A stretch of 64,000 nt of DNA from Bradyrhizobium sp. CB2312 (GTDB lineage Bacteria; Pseudomonadota; Alphaproteobacteria; Rhizobiales; Xanthobacteraceae): positions 5,477,501 to 5,541,500 of the forward strand of contig NZ_CP121668.1 in assembly GCF_029714425.1 (NCBI RefSeq), written 5' to 3'. How positions within the stretch are numbered: the first letter of the stretch is position 1; each line of letters starts with the position of its first letter. Positions 1-8,029 of the stretch are shown here, in pieces. The notes under the pieces were generated by a model that saw only the letters and a program-made list of their open reading frames with translations, was not told where the DNA came from and made no database searches. The position numbers and the translations under genes are program-made.

Positions 1-311
1 TCGATGATGCGGCAAACCCTGGCGACCAGCGCGGCATTCCCGGCTTCGACCGAAGGCCCGTCCGGATTGCAACGCCTGCACGGCCGAAATCCGGTCGCCT
101 TGGCATCCGCCAGGCTGTCGTGAAGCTGGACATTCTCAGGGTTCGCCGCGCGCGAGGGGCAGGACGGCCGGCAATAGACCGCCGTCGTCGAAACCGAATA
201 CCAGAAATGACCATCTGCGGCCTTGTCTCGCGCAAGGACGCGGGCCCATCGCGGATCATCCGCGACCAGTACGGGCGACTGCTTTCGGAACTGAACGGGC
301 GCTGCGGTCAT
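1..311 (-). CDS. ada: Ada DNA-repair/regulatory protein, N-terminal part (partial at window edge)
   Basis: Reading leftward from an ATG at 311, 103 codons stay open to the window edge, so the 3' part of the gene lies outside. The product matches the N-terminal zinc domain of Ada, which takes a methyl group from DNA phosphotriesters and so becomes a transcription activator of alkylation repair. The segment YCRPSCPSR (about residues 46-54) and the later RPCRRC (77-82) supply four cysteines, Cys47, Cys51, Cys78 and Cys81, spaced as in E. coli Ada (38, 42, 69, 72). Cys47 would be the methyl acceptor. The HTH and O6-methylguanine transferase domains are not in view, so an AdaA-type short form cannot be excluded. 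No clear ribosome binding site is visible. Confidence 0.85.
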   Translation of the reverse strand, partial: MTAAPVQFRKQSPVLVADDPRWARVLARDKAADGHFWYSVSTTAVYCRPSCPSRAANPENVQLHDSLADAKATGFRPCRRCNPDGPSVEAGNAALVARVCRII

Positions 312-399
312 CGGCTTTAGTTTCCACGATACCGGAGACGTCGCCACCCGATTTCCGACGATGTGAAAGACATCATATGCGCCCGGCGCGTAAGAGCAG

Positions 400-429
400 A
401 CGAGGCCCGCACAACGTGCGAGCCTCGTT
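400..429 (-). terminator. Hairpin downstream of the SnoaL-like gene
   Basis: A stem ACGAGGC/GCCTCGT with an additional inner GCAC/GTGC pairing lies 40 bases beyond the stop codon of the leftward SnoaL-like gene. There is no clear U-tract, so it is either a weak terminator or a 3' stabilising hairpin. Confidence 0.4.
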
Positions 430-469
430 CAACGACATCGGGTCTGCCGATGGTGCGGAAGCGCTCCGA

Positions 470-922
470 TCAGGCCGCCGCCTTGAGCAACCCGAGCTGG
501 GTCAGTGCGGTGACGCCGTCATCGAGACCGATCTCCTCGACGATCTTGCCGTCGATGACCTTGAGCACCGTGGTACCCGTGAAGCGCATCTTGCGGCCGG
601 TCGCAGCCGGAAGGCCGCCGACGAGGAAATCGTTGAAGGCCGGGCCGGTGTGGGTACCACCGCCCTCCCATTGACCGACGACATAGTCGCCCTCGGCGAT
701 CAGCTCCGCGGTGCCCCAGAAGTTGAGATCGGGGAACGCGGCGCGGAAGTCGGTCATGAACGCCTTGATGTCGGCGCGGCCACGCCTCGGCTCATGCAGC
801 GAATATTTGAGCAGCATGTCGGGAGCCGCGATCTCGTCGATGACGCCGAGATTGACGGACTCGCCCCAGAACTCGGTGAACCAACGGCCAACGACGGCCT
901 TGTTATCATCTAGCTTGCTCAT
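470..922 (-). CDS. SnoaL-like / ester cyclase family protein
   Basis: This 150-residue protein has the size and sequence style of the SnoaL-like NTF2 fold: an N-terminal helix with VGRWFTEFW, a middle segment with FRAAFPDLNF, and the hydrophobic strand pattern ending in VLKVIDGKIVEE. Such proteins form a cone-shaped pocket and act as cyclases, isomerases or non-catalytic binders; the substrate here cannot be told. I place the start at 922 because GAAGGG precedes it at a normal distance. An in-frame ATG ten codons upstream (952) falls inside a perfect 16-bp tandem repeat and is probably not used. Confidence 0.75.
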   Translation of the reverse strand: MSKLDDNKAVVGRWFTEFWGESVNLGVIDEIAAPDMLLKYSLHEPRRGRADIKAFMTDFRAAFPDLNFWGTAELIAEGDYVVGQWEGGGTHTGPAFNDFLVGGLPAATGRKMRFTGTTVLKVIDGKIVEEIGLDDGVTALTQLGLLKAAA

Positions 923-937
923 CGAAAAACACCCTTC

Positions 938-969
938 ATTTGCAGGACTCATGATTTGCAGGACTCATG
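938..969. repeat. Perfect 16-bp tandem duplication
   Basis: The unit ATTTGCAGGACTCATG occurs twice head to tail (938-953 and 954-969) just upstream of the SnoaL-like gene. The duplication places an extra ATG in frame with that gene. Confidence 0.9.
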
Positions 970-1055
970 GATCGACTGGCGATCGCCGCAATGTCTAGGC
1001 CTCGCCTCCGTGCATCAAACTCCGGTTCTTGTCCTGAAATTGGAGAAATGCTCGA

Positions 1056-1111
1056 TCAAGCCCGCAGCATCAGCTTGAGCGAGGCCACGAGGCGCAGGCT
1101 GCGCTTGCGGT
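1056..1111 (-). pseudogene. GrlR-family gene 3' scar
   Basis: In the leftward frame ending at a TGA (1056-1058) the sequence encodes RKRSLRLVASLKLMLRA, which matches the C-terminus of the complete GrlR-family genes further right (KRSLRLAASLKLMRRA at 16.7 kb). Nothing else of the gene remains. The scar is read in another frame as the last residues of the neighbouring monooxygenase. Confidence 0.75.
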
Positions 1112-2269
1112 TCCCCGAATGACGGCCAAAGCAGCCTTCTCCGCGTCGTAGGGAAAGATCCACTCCGCGGCCGACATCCAGCTGCGCATCCTCTGCGCCT
1201 GCTCCGCGGGATCGCCGCCGGCGGATCGGTAGAATCGGCCGGCAAGGCGTGAGGCTGCCTGCGCGCGGCTGGTCCGCTCCAGCCTCAGATCCTGGTAAGC
1301 CTTCAGTCGCGCCGGGATCTCGCCGCGTCCGGCGTGCTCCAGCAGGACGGCAAGTGCGAAGCCGTCCTCGATGGCTTGTCCCGCGCCTTGGCCGAAATGC
1401 GGCACCATCGGATGGGCGGCGTCACCGAGCAGCGTGACATGCCCGCGCGACCAATACGGCAATTGCGGCCGATCGTAGATGCCCCAGCGAAAGGTGTGAT
1501 CGAGCGCCGTGATCAGGTCCTGGACCGGCGCATCCCAGCCCTCGTACTCACCCGCGAGCGCCCTGACATCGCCCGGCGCAAACCAGGTCTCCTCCATGTC
1601 ACGCATGCTCGGGACGAACGCGACGATGTTGATCAATCGCCCTTGCGACACTGGAAAGCAGATGAAGCTGCGACCATCCCCCATCCACATGTTGAGGCCT
1701 CGCAGCTCCAGGCCCGACGCGAGTTTTTCCGCTGGCACCAGGCCGCGATACGCCACGACGCCTTCGCTGGTCGGGCGCGCCACGAGGCCGACCTGCCGCT
1801 GGACCACCGAATGAATGCCGTCAGCACCGATGACCACGTCCGCATCGCAGACCACGCCATTGGCAAACGTCAATCGCGCTCCGCGCTCGGTGTCAGCGAC
1901 GGCCATGCAACGATGTCCGAACCGGACCGGTCCTTTGACCGCACCGAGCAGCATTTCGAGCAGCTCGACGCGGTGAATCTGATAGCTCAGCGCCATGGGC
2001 GCACCCGGCCTCGACACGGGCTGTCCCTGCGACGTTCGCAGCGTCAGCCCCTGGCTCCTCGTGGTGATCTGCTCGATCGCCTCGCAAAGCGAGGTACGCT
2101 TGAGCAAGGCCAGCGCGTTCGGAGGGATGGAGAGCCCTGCCCCGGCCTCACGCGGCGACTCCGCTCCCTCGAAGACGGTGACGTTCAGGCCCCGCGCGCT
2201 CAGCGTGAGCGCCGCACACAATCCGCCGATCCCCGCGCCGACAATCGCGACATTCAGCCGGCCGGTCAT
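1070..2269 (-). CDS. FAD-dependent monooxygenase (salicylate hydroxylase/UbiH type)
   Basis: The 399-residue product is a class A flavoprotein hydroxylase, which uses NAD(P)H and O2 to hydroxylate an aromatic or related compound in the cytoplasm. The FAD-binding GAGIGG lies at residues 11-16, a VVIGADGIHS segment carries the DG motif near 155, and LLGDAAHP near 290 is the GD motif that binds the flavin ribityl chain. It follows the periplasmic binding protein gene by 45 bases on the same strand, which suggests joint import and catabolism of an aromatic-like substrate. The last 14 or so residues (RGTASAACASWPRSS) are an out-of-frame reading of a GrlR-gene scar, so the natural C-terminus has probably been replaced. 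Confidence 0.85.
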   Translation of the reverse strand: MTGRLNVAIVGAGIGGLCAALTLSARGLNVTVFEGAESPREAGAGLSIPPNALALLKRTSLCEAIEQITTRSQGLTLRTSQGQPVSRPGAPMALSYQIHRVELLEMLLGAVKGPVRFGHRCMAVADTERGARLTFANGVVCDADVVIGADGIHSVVQRQVGLVARPTSEGVVAYRGLVPAEKLASGLELRGLNMWMGDGRSFICFPVSQGRLINIVAFVPSMRDMEETWFAPGDVRALAGEYEGWDAPVQDLITALDHTFRWGIYDRPQLPYWSRGHVTLLGDAAHPMVPHFGQGAGQAIEDGFALAVLLEHAGRGEIPARLKAYQDLRLERTSRAQAASRLAGRFYRSAGGDPAEQAQRMRSWMSAAEWIFPYDAEKAALAVIRGTASAACASWPRSS

Positions 2270-2314
2270 GGCCGGATCCCGTCGAACAGTGTCATTTCAG
2301 GATTCGATCTGTGG

Positions 2315-3514
2315 TCAGTTGCCGACGAAATCATCCAGCAGCACCCATCGGGTGCCGTTGAAACGCGCCATCCTGGCCTTTGTCCAGCCGATCCGGCTCG
2401 ACGGCGTGACGTTGATGGTCAGGCCGGGCAGAAATGTCGGTAGTTGGAGCCCTTGGATGCTGGTGGCCTGCCTGATGAGATTTTCCCGCGACAGGTCGTC
2501 GCCGCACCTTTTCAGGATCTCGACGATCATTTGAGCGGTCGCATACGGGAAGATCGATTCCTCGATGTCGTCGTTCGGTGCCCACTGCTTCATGAAGGCC
2601 CGAAACTCCCGCATGCCGGCATCGTCATCCCACATGGGATCCTCTGACGTCTTCAGCCAGAACGCGCTGACCGCCCCCGTCGATGCTGTAAGTCCGGCCG
2701 GACGCAGGACGGCCGAAATGCTGCTGACGCCAGACAGCAGCACATGCTGGACCTTCCAGTTGAGCTCATGCGCCTTGCGGATCGCTTGCGCGGCGAAGCG
2801 TGCATTGGAGGCATGGAACAAGGTATCGGCGCCGGACGCCTTGAGGACCACCACTTGTGAATCGACCGTGGGCTCCATGATGTCGTAGGCCGCCTCTGCC
2901 ACCACCATGGTCGAGGCTCTCGATCCCAGGGCAGCCTTGAAGCCAGCCAAATTGCCTTTCCCGAGATCGTCGTTCTGATAGATCACGGCGACCTTCGCGT
3001 CAGGCTTGGTCTTCAGCAAATAGTCGGCATAGATCCTGGTCTCGACCGGCTGTGGCATCATGAACGTGGTCGTCCACGGCAGGTTCTCGGGATCGTCGAG
3101 CTTCGGAGTGCTGGCGAGCACCAATATCTGCGGAACCTGCTTGCTGTTGAGATATTTCGTCACGGCGAGATTGGTCGGCGTGCCGATCGATCCAACGATC
3201 GCGAGCACATTGTCGTCCTCGACGAGCTTTCGCGTCTGCTGCACCGTCTTGGTCGGCGAAAAGGCGTCGTCGAGCGAAACGAGCGTTACGTTGCGGCCGT
3301 TGATCCCGCCAGCCGCGTTGATCATGTTGAGATAGGCGGCTTCGATCCGGCCGAATCGGCTCAGCGACGAGAGCGGGCCGCTGTAGGGAGCGGTCTGCCC
3401 GATCCTGATCTCGGTGTCGCTGACGCCGGGGCCGTATTTCTTGTCGGCCGCCGTGACGGGGGAAAGGCCGACGATCGAGAAGCTTAACGCAGCAAGGATC
3501 AGAGGCCGGATCAT
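2315..3514 (-). CDS. Branched-chain amino-acid-type ABC substrate-binding protein
   Basis: This 399-residue protein begins with a signal peptide (MIRPLILAALSFSIVGLSPVTA) and continues with the Peripla_BP_6 pattern: GVSDTEIRIGQTAPYSGP, then a domain with INAAGGINGRNV and VGSIGTPTN, and a second lobe with VAVIYQNDDLGKG. LivK/UrtA-like relatives bind amino acids, urea or aromatic acids in the periplasm. No permease or ATPase genes adjoin it; the only co-directional neighbour is the FAD monooxygenase. The frame is open for 958 codons, but the extra part is antisense to the divergent regulator, so I start at the ATG at 3514 where the signal peptide begins. Confidence 0.85.
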   Translation of the reverse strand: MIRPLILAALSFSIVGLSPVTAADKKYGPGVSDTEIRIGQTAPYSGPLSSLSRFGRIEAAYLNMINAAGGINGRNVTLVSLDDAFSPTKTVQQTRKLVEDDNVLAIVGSIGTPTNLAVTKYLNSKQVPQILVLASTPKLDDPENLPWTTTFMMPQPVETRIYADYLLKTKPDAKVAVIYQNDDLGKGNLAGFKAALGSRASTMVVAEAAYDIMEPTVDSQVVVLKASGADTLFHASNARFAAQAIRKAHELNWKVQHVLLSGVSSISAVLRPAGLTASTGAVSAFWLKTSEDPMWDDDAGMREFRAFMKQWAPNDDIEESIFPYATAQMIVEILKRCGDDLSRENLIRQATSIQGLQLPTFLPGLTINVTPSSRIGWTKARMARFNGTRWVLLDDFVGN

Positions 3515-3535
3515 GGGTACCTCGTACTGACGGCC

Positions 3536-5236
3536 GTGAGGGCGGCGTTTTGCCACCCCGAGCTGCAACATAATGCTGTACAATCGTCCGAGCGTCCCGA
3601 AACTCCGCCGAAATTTTCCGAAAGCAAGTTCCACGAGGCGTTCTTGTTGAGATCGTCGCAGCCCCCGATCCTCGTCGGCGACCGGATGGTGGATCTGGCC
3701 CGTGAAACCTTGCGCGACGGACGCGGCGACATCGTCCCCTTGCGGCCACGCGCCTGGGCGGTGCTGCGGCTGCTTGCGACACGGCCTGGGCAACTGATCA
3801 GCAAGGACGAAATCATGGACGAGGTCTGGTCGGACTGCGAGGTCACGGAGGATTCTCTCGTCCAGGCGATCGGCGACGTCCGGCGCGCTTTGGGAGACGC
3901 CGGCCGCTCGGCTCTGAAGACGATGCCTCGCCGCGGCTACATGCTGGTCGTCGATGAAAAGCCAATCGATGCCACCGTCGTTTCCGGCGACACACCGCGG
4001 CCATCCGATACCGCAGAGCCGCCGGCGGCTTCGATGCCGCATTTGTCGATCGTCGTTCTGCCTTTCGCCAACATCGGCGGCGATCCCGCGCAGGACTATT
4101 TCGTCGATGGTGTGACCGAAAGCCTGACGACGGACTTGTCGCGCATCGCCGGCTCGTTCGTGATCGGCCGCAACACCGCGTTCACCTTCAAGGGAAAGGC
4201 CGTCGACGCCAGGCAAATCGGCCGCGATCTCAACGTGCGCTACGTGCTGGAAGGCTCGGTGCAACGCGGCGGCAACCGCTTTCGGCTGAATGCGCAGCTG
4301 ACCGACACCGAGACCGGAAGCCATGTCTGGGCCGACCGCTTCGACAAGCCCGCGGCCGAACTGCTGGACATGCAGGACGAGATCGTCTCGCGCCTCGCCA
4401 ACACCTTGAATGCCGAGCTCATTGCCGCCGAAGCGCGACGCGCGGAACGATCGCCCCGTCCGGACGCGATGGATCTGTATTTCCAGGGCCGAGCGCTCCA
4501 GAACAGAGGCGTCACTCGCACGCTCCTGACGCAGGCGAGGGATTTCTTCGCGCGATCCCTGGCGCTCGATTCCGGCAACATCGAAGCAGCGGTCGCTGCG
4601 GCCCAGGTCGAGGTGTCCGTGGGATCGGCGTTCATGGCCGACGACGTCAACACTCATTTTCAAGCTGCGGAGACGGCCTTGAACGGCGTGTTGCTCCATG
4701 CCCCCGATCACCCCAGAGCCCACATGCTGCTCGGCGCCGTGCAGATTCAGACGAACCGTATCGAGAACGGCATCGCCCAATGCCGCAGATCTCTGGCGCT
4801 CGACCGGAATCTGGCCGATGCCCACGGGTTCATCGGCCTCGGCAAATATCAGTCCGCCCGTTGCGAGGAAGTCGAGGGTCACATTCAGGAGGCGCTTCGG
4901 CTGTCCCCGCGCGATACGCGTGCCTTTCTGTGGTACATGTTTGTCGGGCTGGCCAAGCTGGGTATCAAGCAAGACCATGAAGCCATCGGCTGGTTTCGCC
5001 GCAGCCTCGAACTCAACCGCAATCACGCGCTCTCGCACTTCCACTTTGCGACCGCCCTGGCGCTGGTGGGCGAATTGAACGAGGCGCGATCGATCGCCGA
5101 AGCGGGACTTGCCCTCGATCCCGGCTTCACGATCCGCCGCTACCGCATCAACGCCAAGGGTGACAATCCGGTCTATCTCGCCCGGCGCCAACGCTACTTC
5201 GAAGGCTTGCGCCTCGCCGGCGTGCCGGAGGGATGA
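3536..5236 (+). CDS. Winged-helix regulator with TolB-like and TPR domains
   Basis: The protein has an OmpR/CadC-type winged helix at about residues 45-135 (LRPRAWAVLRLLATRPGQLISKDEIMDEVW and a wing ending RRGYMLVV). A TolB-like segment follows at 165-275 (VLPFANIGGDPAQDYFVDGV), and TPR-like repeats fill 310-550. This is the HilA/CadC-like layout often seen in rhizobia, lacking a receiver domain and here also a membrane segment, so it is probably a cytosolic DNA-binding regulator. Divergence from the binding protein and monooxygenase genes makes them its likely targets. The GTG at 3536 leaves only 21 bases between the divergent genes; a TTG near 3644-3647 would give a start closer to that of relatives. 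Confidence 0.8.
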   Translation: MRAAFCHPELQHNAVQSSERPETPPKFSESKFHEAFLLRSSQPPILVGDRMVDLARETLRDGRGDIVPLRPRAWAVLRLLATRPGQLISKDEIMDEVWSDCEVTEDSLVQAIGDVRRALGDAGRSALKTMPRRGYMLVVDEKPIDATVVSGDTPRPSDTAEPPAASMPHLSIVVLPFANIGGDPAQDYFVDGVTESLTTDLSRIAGSFVIGRNTAFTFKGKAVDARQIGRDLNVRYVLEGSVQRGGNRFRLNAQLTDTETGSHVWADRFDKPAAELLDMQDEIVSRLANTLNAELIAAEARRAERSPRPDAMDLYFQGRALQNRGVTRTLLTQARDFFARSLALDSGNIEAAVAAAQVEVSVGSAFMADDVNTHFQAAETALNGVLLHAPDHPRAHMLLGAVQIQTNRIENGIAQCRRSLALDRNLADAHGFIGLGKYQSARCEEVEGHIQEALRLSPRDTRAFLWYMFVGLAKLGIKQDHEAIGWFRRSLELNRNHALSHFHFATALALVGELNEARSIAEAGLALDPGFTIRRYRINAKGDNPVYLARRQRYFEGLRLAGVPEG

Positions 5237-5333
5237 CCCGAAGCGCGCGACAGGATCGGCGCCGACGTGGACGGCTCAACGGTTGCCTTGGGGTCACGTG
5301 TTAGCTTAACCGCGCCGATCCCAATGCGGTCCA

Positions 5334-5386
5334 CCAATGCGGCCATAACGGACATGCCACTGCGGACCGTCAAGCGTCGGCTTTTG
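5334..5386 (+). repeat. Dispersed repeat at IS1182 copy 1 left flank
   Basis: The sequence CCAATGCGGCC...GCGGACCGTCAAGCGTCGGCTT recurs with a few changes at 12878-12930, left of the second IS copy. Both IS copies therefore sit in or beside the same kind of repeat. Confidence 0.7.
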
Positions 5387-5389
5387 ACC

Positions 5390-7041
5390 CTGGCTGTGTG
5401 AAAAGTCACGAGTCGGCTAGGATTCTTCCGTTTCCTGATGGGGGATACGGATGGGACGCTTCGTTGAAGGCGCGGACAGATCCCAGCTGACGCTCTTGCC
5501 GGAATGTCTGGAGGATTGGGTAGGCGAGGACAACGCGGTCCACGTGATCGATGTGTTCGTCGAGGCGCTCGACCTGCATGGAATGGGGTTTGAGCGTGTG
5601 ATCGCCAAGGAGACGGGCCGGCCCTCCTATCATCCGGCAGTCCTTCTGAAGCTTTACATCTACGGTTATCTCAATCGGCTGCAATCCAGTCGCCGCCTGG
5701 AACGTGAGACGTGCCGCAATGTCGAGGTAATGTGGCTGATTGGGCGCCTGGCTCCCGATCACAAGACGATCGCCGATTTCCGGAAGGATAACGGCGCGGC
5801 GATCCGGAAGGTTTGCGCGAAGTTCGTTGCACTATGCCGGCAAATGGGCCTGTTGCAGACCGCAAGCGTCGCAATCGACGGCAGCAAGTTCAAGGCGGTG
5901 AACAACCGCGACCGCAACTTCACGCATGCCAAGATGGCAAGGCGGATGGCGCAGATCGAGGAAAGCGTCGGTCGATATCTGCGTCAACTCGATAGCGCCG
6001 ATCGGCAGGAGCCATCGGAAGCGATCAGCATCAAGACGACGAGGATCAAGGAAAAGATCGCTCGGCTGAAGCAGGAGATGAGCCGCCTGGAAGTGCTTGA
6101 TGCGCAGATGCGCAACACGCCGGATCAACAGATATCGCTGACCGATCCGGATGCCCGTTCGATGGCCACCAGCGGACGCGGATCGGGTGTCGTCGGCTAC
6201 AACGTCCAGGTCGCGGTGGACACCGAACACCATCTGATTGTGACGCACGAGGTCATAAACGTCGGCAACGACCGTGGGCAGCTTGCTCGGATGTCGAAGC
6301 AGGCCAAAGAAGTGCTCGCAGTGGACAAACTCGATGCGGTCGCCGATCGTGGCTACTTCGACGGAGAGGAGATATTGGCCTGCGAAGAGGCTGGCGTTGC
6401 AGTCACCTTGCCCAAGCCCATGACGTCGAACGCCAAGGCGGAGGGCCGGTTCGGCAAACAGGACTTCGCCTACCTGCCTGATGAGGATGTCTACCGCTGC
6501 CCATCGGGCCAGCTGCTGCCCTATCACTTCACCAACATCGAGCATGGAATGACGCTGCGCCGTTACTGGTCGACGGCGGCATGCCAAGGCTGCGCGATCA
6601 AGAGCCAATGTACGCCGTCCAAGGAGCGCCGGATCACGCGCTGGGAGCATGAGCATGTGGTCGAGGAGGTCCAGCGACGGCTCGATTCCAATCCTGACGC
6701 CATGCGGACGCGACGTGAGACAGTCGAGCATCCCTTCGGCACGATCAAAGCCCGTATGGGTGCGACCCACTTCCTGATGAAGCGCCTACGGAATGTCGCC
6801 GCTGAGATGGCGCTGCATGTTCTCGCCTATAACCTCACACGGGTGATGAACATCGTCGGCAAACCGCGCCTGATTGCAGCCATCCGCGCCGCCTGAAGGC
6901 CGGAAAGCGCGTCCAAAACCGCAATACCCCGTCGCGATACCCACTTTGGCCGGTCATTGGACGATCCGATGCGTCAGCACCGGCCGCCTGCAATGATTGG
7001 CGACCACGCCGCGTCCGACCTATCCGTTTGCACACAACCAA
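5390..7041 (+). mobile_element. IS1182-family insertion sequence, copy 1
   Basis: The element is about 1,652 bp with imperfect terminal inverted repeats CTGGCTGTGTGAAAA and, at the right end on the other strand, TTGGTTGTGTGCAAA. It is flanked by a perfect 4-bp duplication GACC (5386-5389 and 7042-7045). Comparison with copy 2 at 12981-14632 shows one base difference across the whole element (t at 6974, c at 14565). It carries one transposase gene and no passenger. Confidence 0.85.
5451..6896 (+). CDS. IS1182-family DDE transposase (copy 1)
   Basis: The 481-residue protein has the order expected of IS1182 transposases. An N-terminal InsH-like helical domain with VFVEALDL and HPAVLLKLYIYGYLNRLQSSRRLE lies in about 20-85, then the DDE core with AIDGSKFKAVNNRDRN (first Asp near 143), a coiled stretch at 160-210, AVADRGYFDGEEI with the second Asp near 300, and a C-terminal TVEHPFGTIKARMG carrying the catalytic Glu near 426. 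Four cysteines (YRCPSGQ, CQGCAIKSQC) form a likely zinc knuckle between them. It appears intact and so potentially active. The protein is identical to that of copy 2. Confidence 0.95.
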   Translation: MGRFVEGADRSQLTLLPECLEDWVGEDNAVHVIDVFVEALDLHGMGFERVIAKETGRPSYHPAVLLKLYIYGYLNRLQSSRRLERETCRNVEVMWLIGRLAPDHKTIADFRKDNGAAIRKVCAKFVALCRQMGLLQTASVAIDGSKFKAVNNRDRNFTHAKMARRMAQIEESVGRYLRQLDSADRQEPSEAISIKTTRIKEKIARLKQEMSRLEVLDAQMRNTPDQQISLTDPDARSMATSGRGSGVVGYNVQVAVDTEHHLIVTHEVINVGNDRGQLARMSKQAKEVLAVDKLDAVADRGYFDGEEILACEEAGVAVTLPKPMTSNAKAEGRFGKQDFAYLPDEDVYRCPSGQLLPYHFTNIEHGMTLRRYWSTAACQGCAIKSQCTPSKERRITRWEHEHVVEEVQRRLDSNPDAMRTRRETVEHPFGTIKARMGATHFLMKRLRNVAAEMALHVLAYNLTRVMNIVGKPRLIAAIRAA

Positions 7042-7109
7042 GACCCGAAGCGGCCCTTGGCACTCCTTTATATGACGAGTCGCGCAAGGTGAGCGCGAGA
7101 CCAAAGCGA

Positions 7110-7439
7110 TTACTGTCGGCCTTGTTTCGAAGGGCCAGTCTGGCTGCCAGAACCAGTCGTCTGCTCACTCCCCGGTTGGCCCGGGGGATGCGCAGAGGCG
7201 CCCGGCTTGTCTTGGTCGGCAACGTATCCGGACGCGCCTGAATTGCGTGTCTTGGCCCCTTTATCTGCCTCGCGCTGCATCTCCTCATTGGGCTCGCTCG
7301 TCTTGAGCCCTTTATCTACGTCAGTGCGCATCTCGTCTTTGGTCTGCTCGCTAGGCGCGGCCTTTTGCTGTTGCGCCGTTGCTTGGAAGGCAACCGCGCT
7401 TGCGGCAACTACAATCATCGCGAGAGTTACGGTTCGCAT
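7110..7439 (-). CDS. Small exported protein, unknown function
   Basis: This 109-residue product starts with a clear Sec signal peptide ending near ATAQQQ (residue 23-25) and the rest is hydrophilic, rich in Gly, Ser, Gln, Glu and Lys, with no cysteine. Two short similar segments occur in it, around DKGLKTSEPNEEM and DKGAKTRNSG, suggesting an internal duplication of about 17 residues. I recognise no family. It lies between IS copy 1 and the zinc-ribbon gene, pointing the same way as the glycosyltransferase operon but 275 bases beyond its end. Confidence 0.65.
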   Translation of the reverse strand: MRTVTLAMIVVAASAVAFQATAQQQKAAPSEQTKDEMRTDVDKGLKTSEPNEEMQREADKGAKTRNSGASGYVADQDKPGASAHPPGQPGSEQTTGSGSQTGPSKQGRQ

Positions 7440-7583
7440 GCTTCTTCTCCAGTGCGGTGCCCCATCCCGCTAAACGCGCCACTTTTCCCAACGTTCGTGG
7501 TCCCGATCGCTATTTTCGAAGGAGCTGGCGATCAGACAGGAATGGGCTCCTGACATGCCTGACCTAACGATTAAACGTCAGCT

Positions 7584-7654
7584 TTTGGGCCCAAGACCGA
7601 CGGATGCACGACTTCAACGTCGCCTCGTGACAGCACAGCTGACACGACGAGACT
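7584..7654 (+). repeat. Dispersed repeat related to the GrlR 3' flank
   Basis: This stretch (TTGGGCCCAAGACCGAC then GGATGCACGACTTCAACGTC, then GACAGCACAG) closely matches 16613-16690, the 3' flank of the complete GrlR-family gene. The remainder of the 7440-7714 interval shows no gene or other clear signal. Confidence 0.7.
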
Positions 7655-7714
7655 ACCTCCTCTACTGGTCCGCCCGGGCTCGAAGGCGGCCTCCGCGACC
7701 GGCCGAAGCTCTCG

Positions 7715-7993
7715 TCAATCGTTCCTTCCCGCAGATACCTGTCGAGCGGCTGACGACACCACCATCTCCCTCCGACACTGCGGGCAGCGCGCGCTCACCC
7801 CCACAATCTCGCAAGTGGCATCACTTGAGGCGATGTTCCGGCGGCATTTGGGGCAAGAATATCCATTGGGCTGCAGCCCGAAGTCGTACTCCGGTCCGAC
7901 ATAGGCGCAGATCATGTGATGCATCACTGGAAAAGTCTGCAAACCTTCGGCACCACACGCCGGACACACCGTTTGGCTGCTTTCGATCTGCAT
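7715..7993 (-). CDS. TackOD1-like zinc-ribbon protein, stand-alone
   Basis: The 92-residue protein carries CPAC at 10-13, MHHMICAYVGPEYDF at 24-38, CPKC at 47-50 and CPQC at 70-73. This layout of three CxxC knuckles with a central HH motif is that of the TackOD1 domain, an output or binding domain usually fused to signalling proteins. Here it is free-standing. It begins 36 bases after the membrane fusion protein gene on the same strand and is probably the third gene of that operon. Its role is unknown; I infer a metal-dependent accessory or regulator of the polymer synthase. The match is from memory of the motif, so a profile search is needed. Confidence 0.65.
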   Translation of the reverse strand: MQIESSQTVCPACGAEGLQTFPVMHHMICAYVGPEYDFGLQPNGYSCPKCRRNIASSDATCEIVGVSARCPQCRREMVVSSAARQVSAGRND

Positions 7994-8029
7994 GCTTTGC
8001 CGCTTTGGTTGCTGGGCGGGGTTTTCCGT

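Noticed and set aside
3515..5191. Leftward open frame upstream of and in frame with the binding protein gene
   Set aside because: It is antisense to the winged-helix/TPR gene, which has clear domains; the binding protein's signal peptide begins at 3514.
5832..6770. Leftward 312-codon frame inside the IS1182 copies
   Set aside because: Same strand-shadow occurs in both copies and shows no domain; IS1182 elements encode a single transposase.
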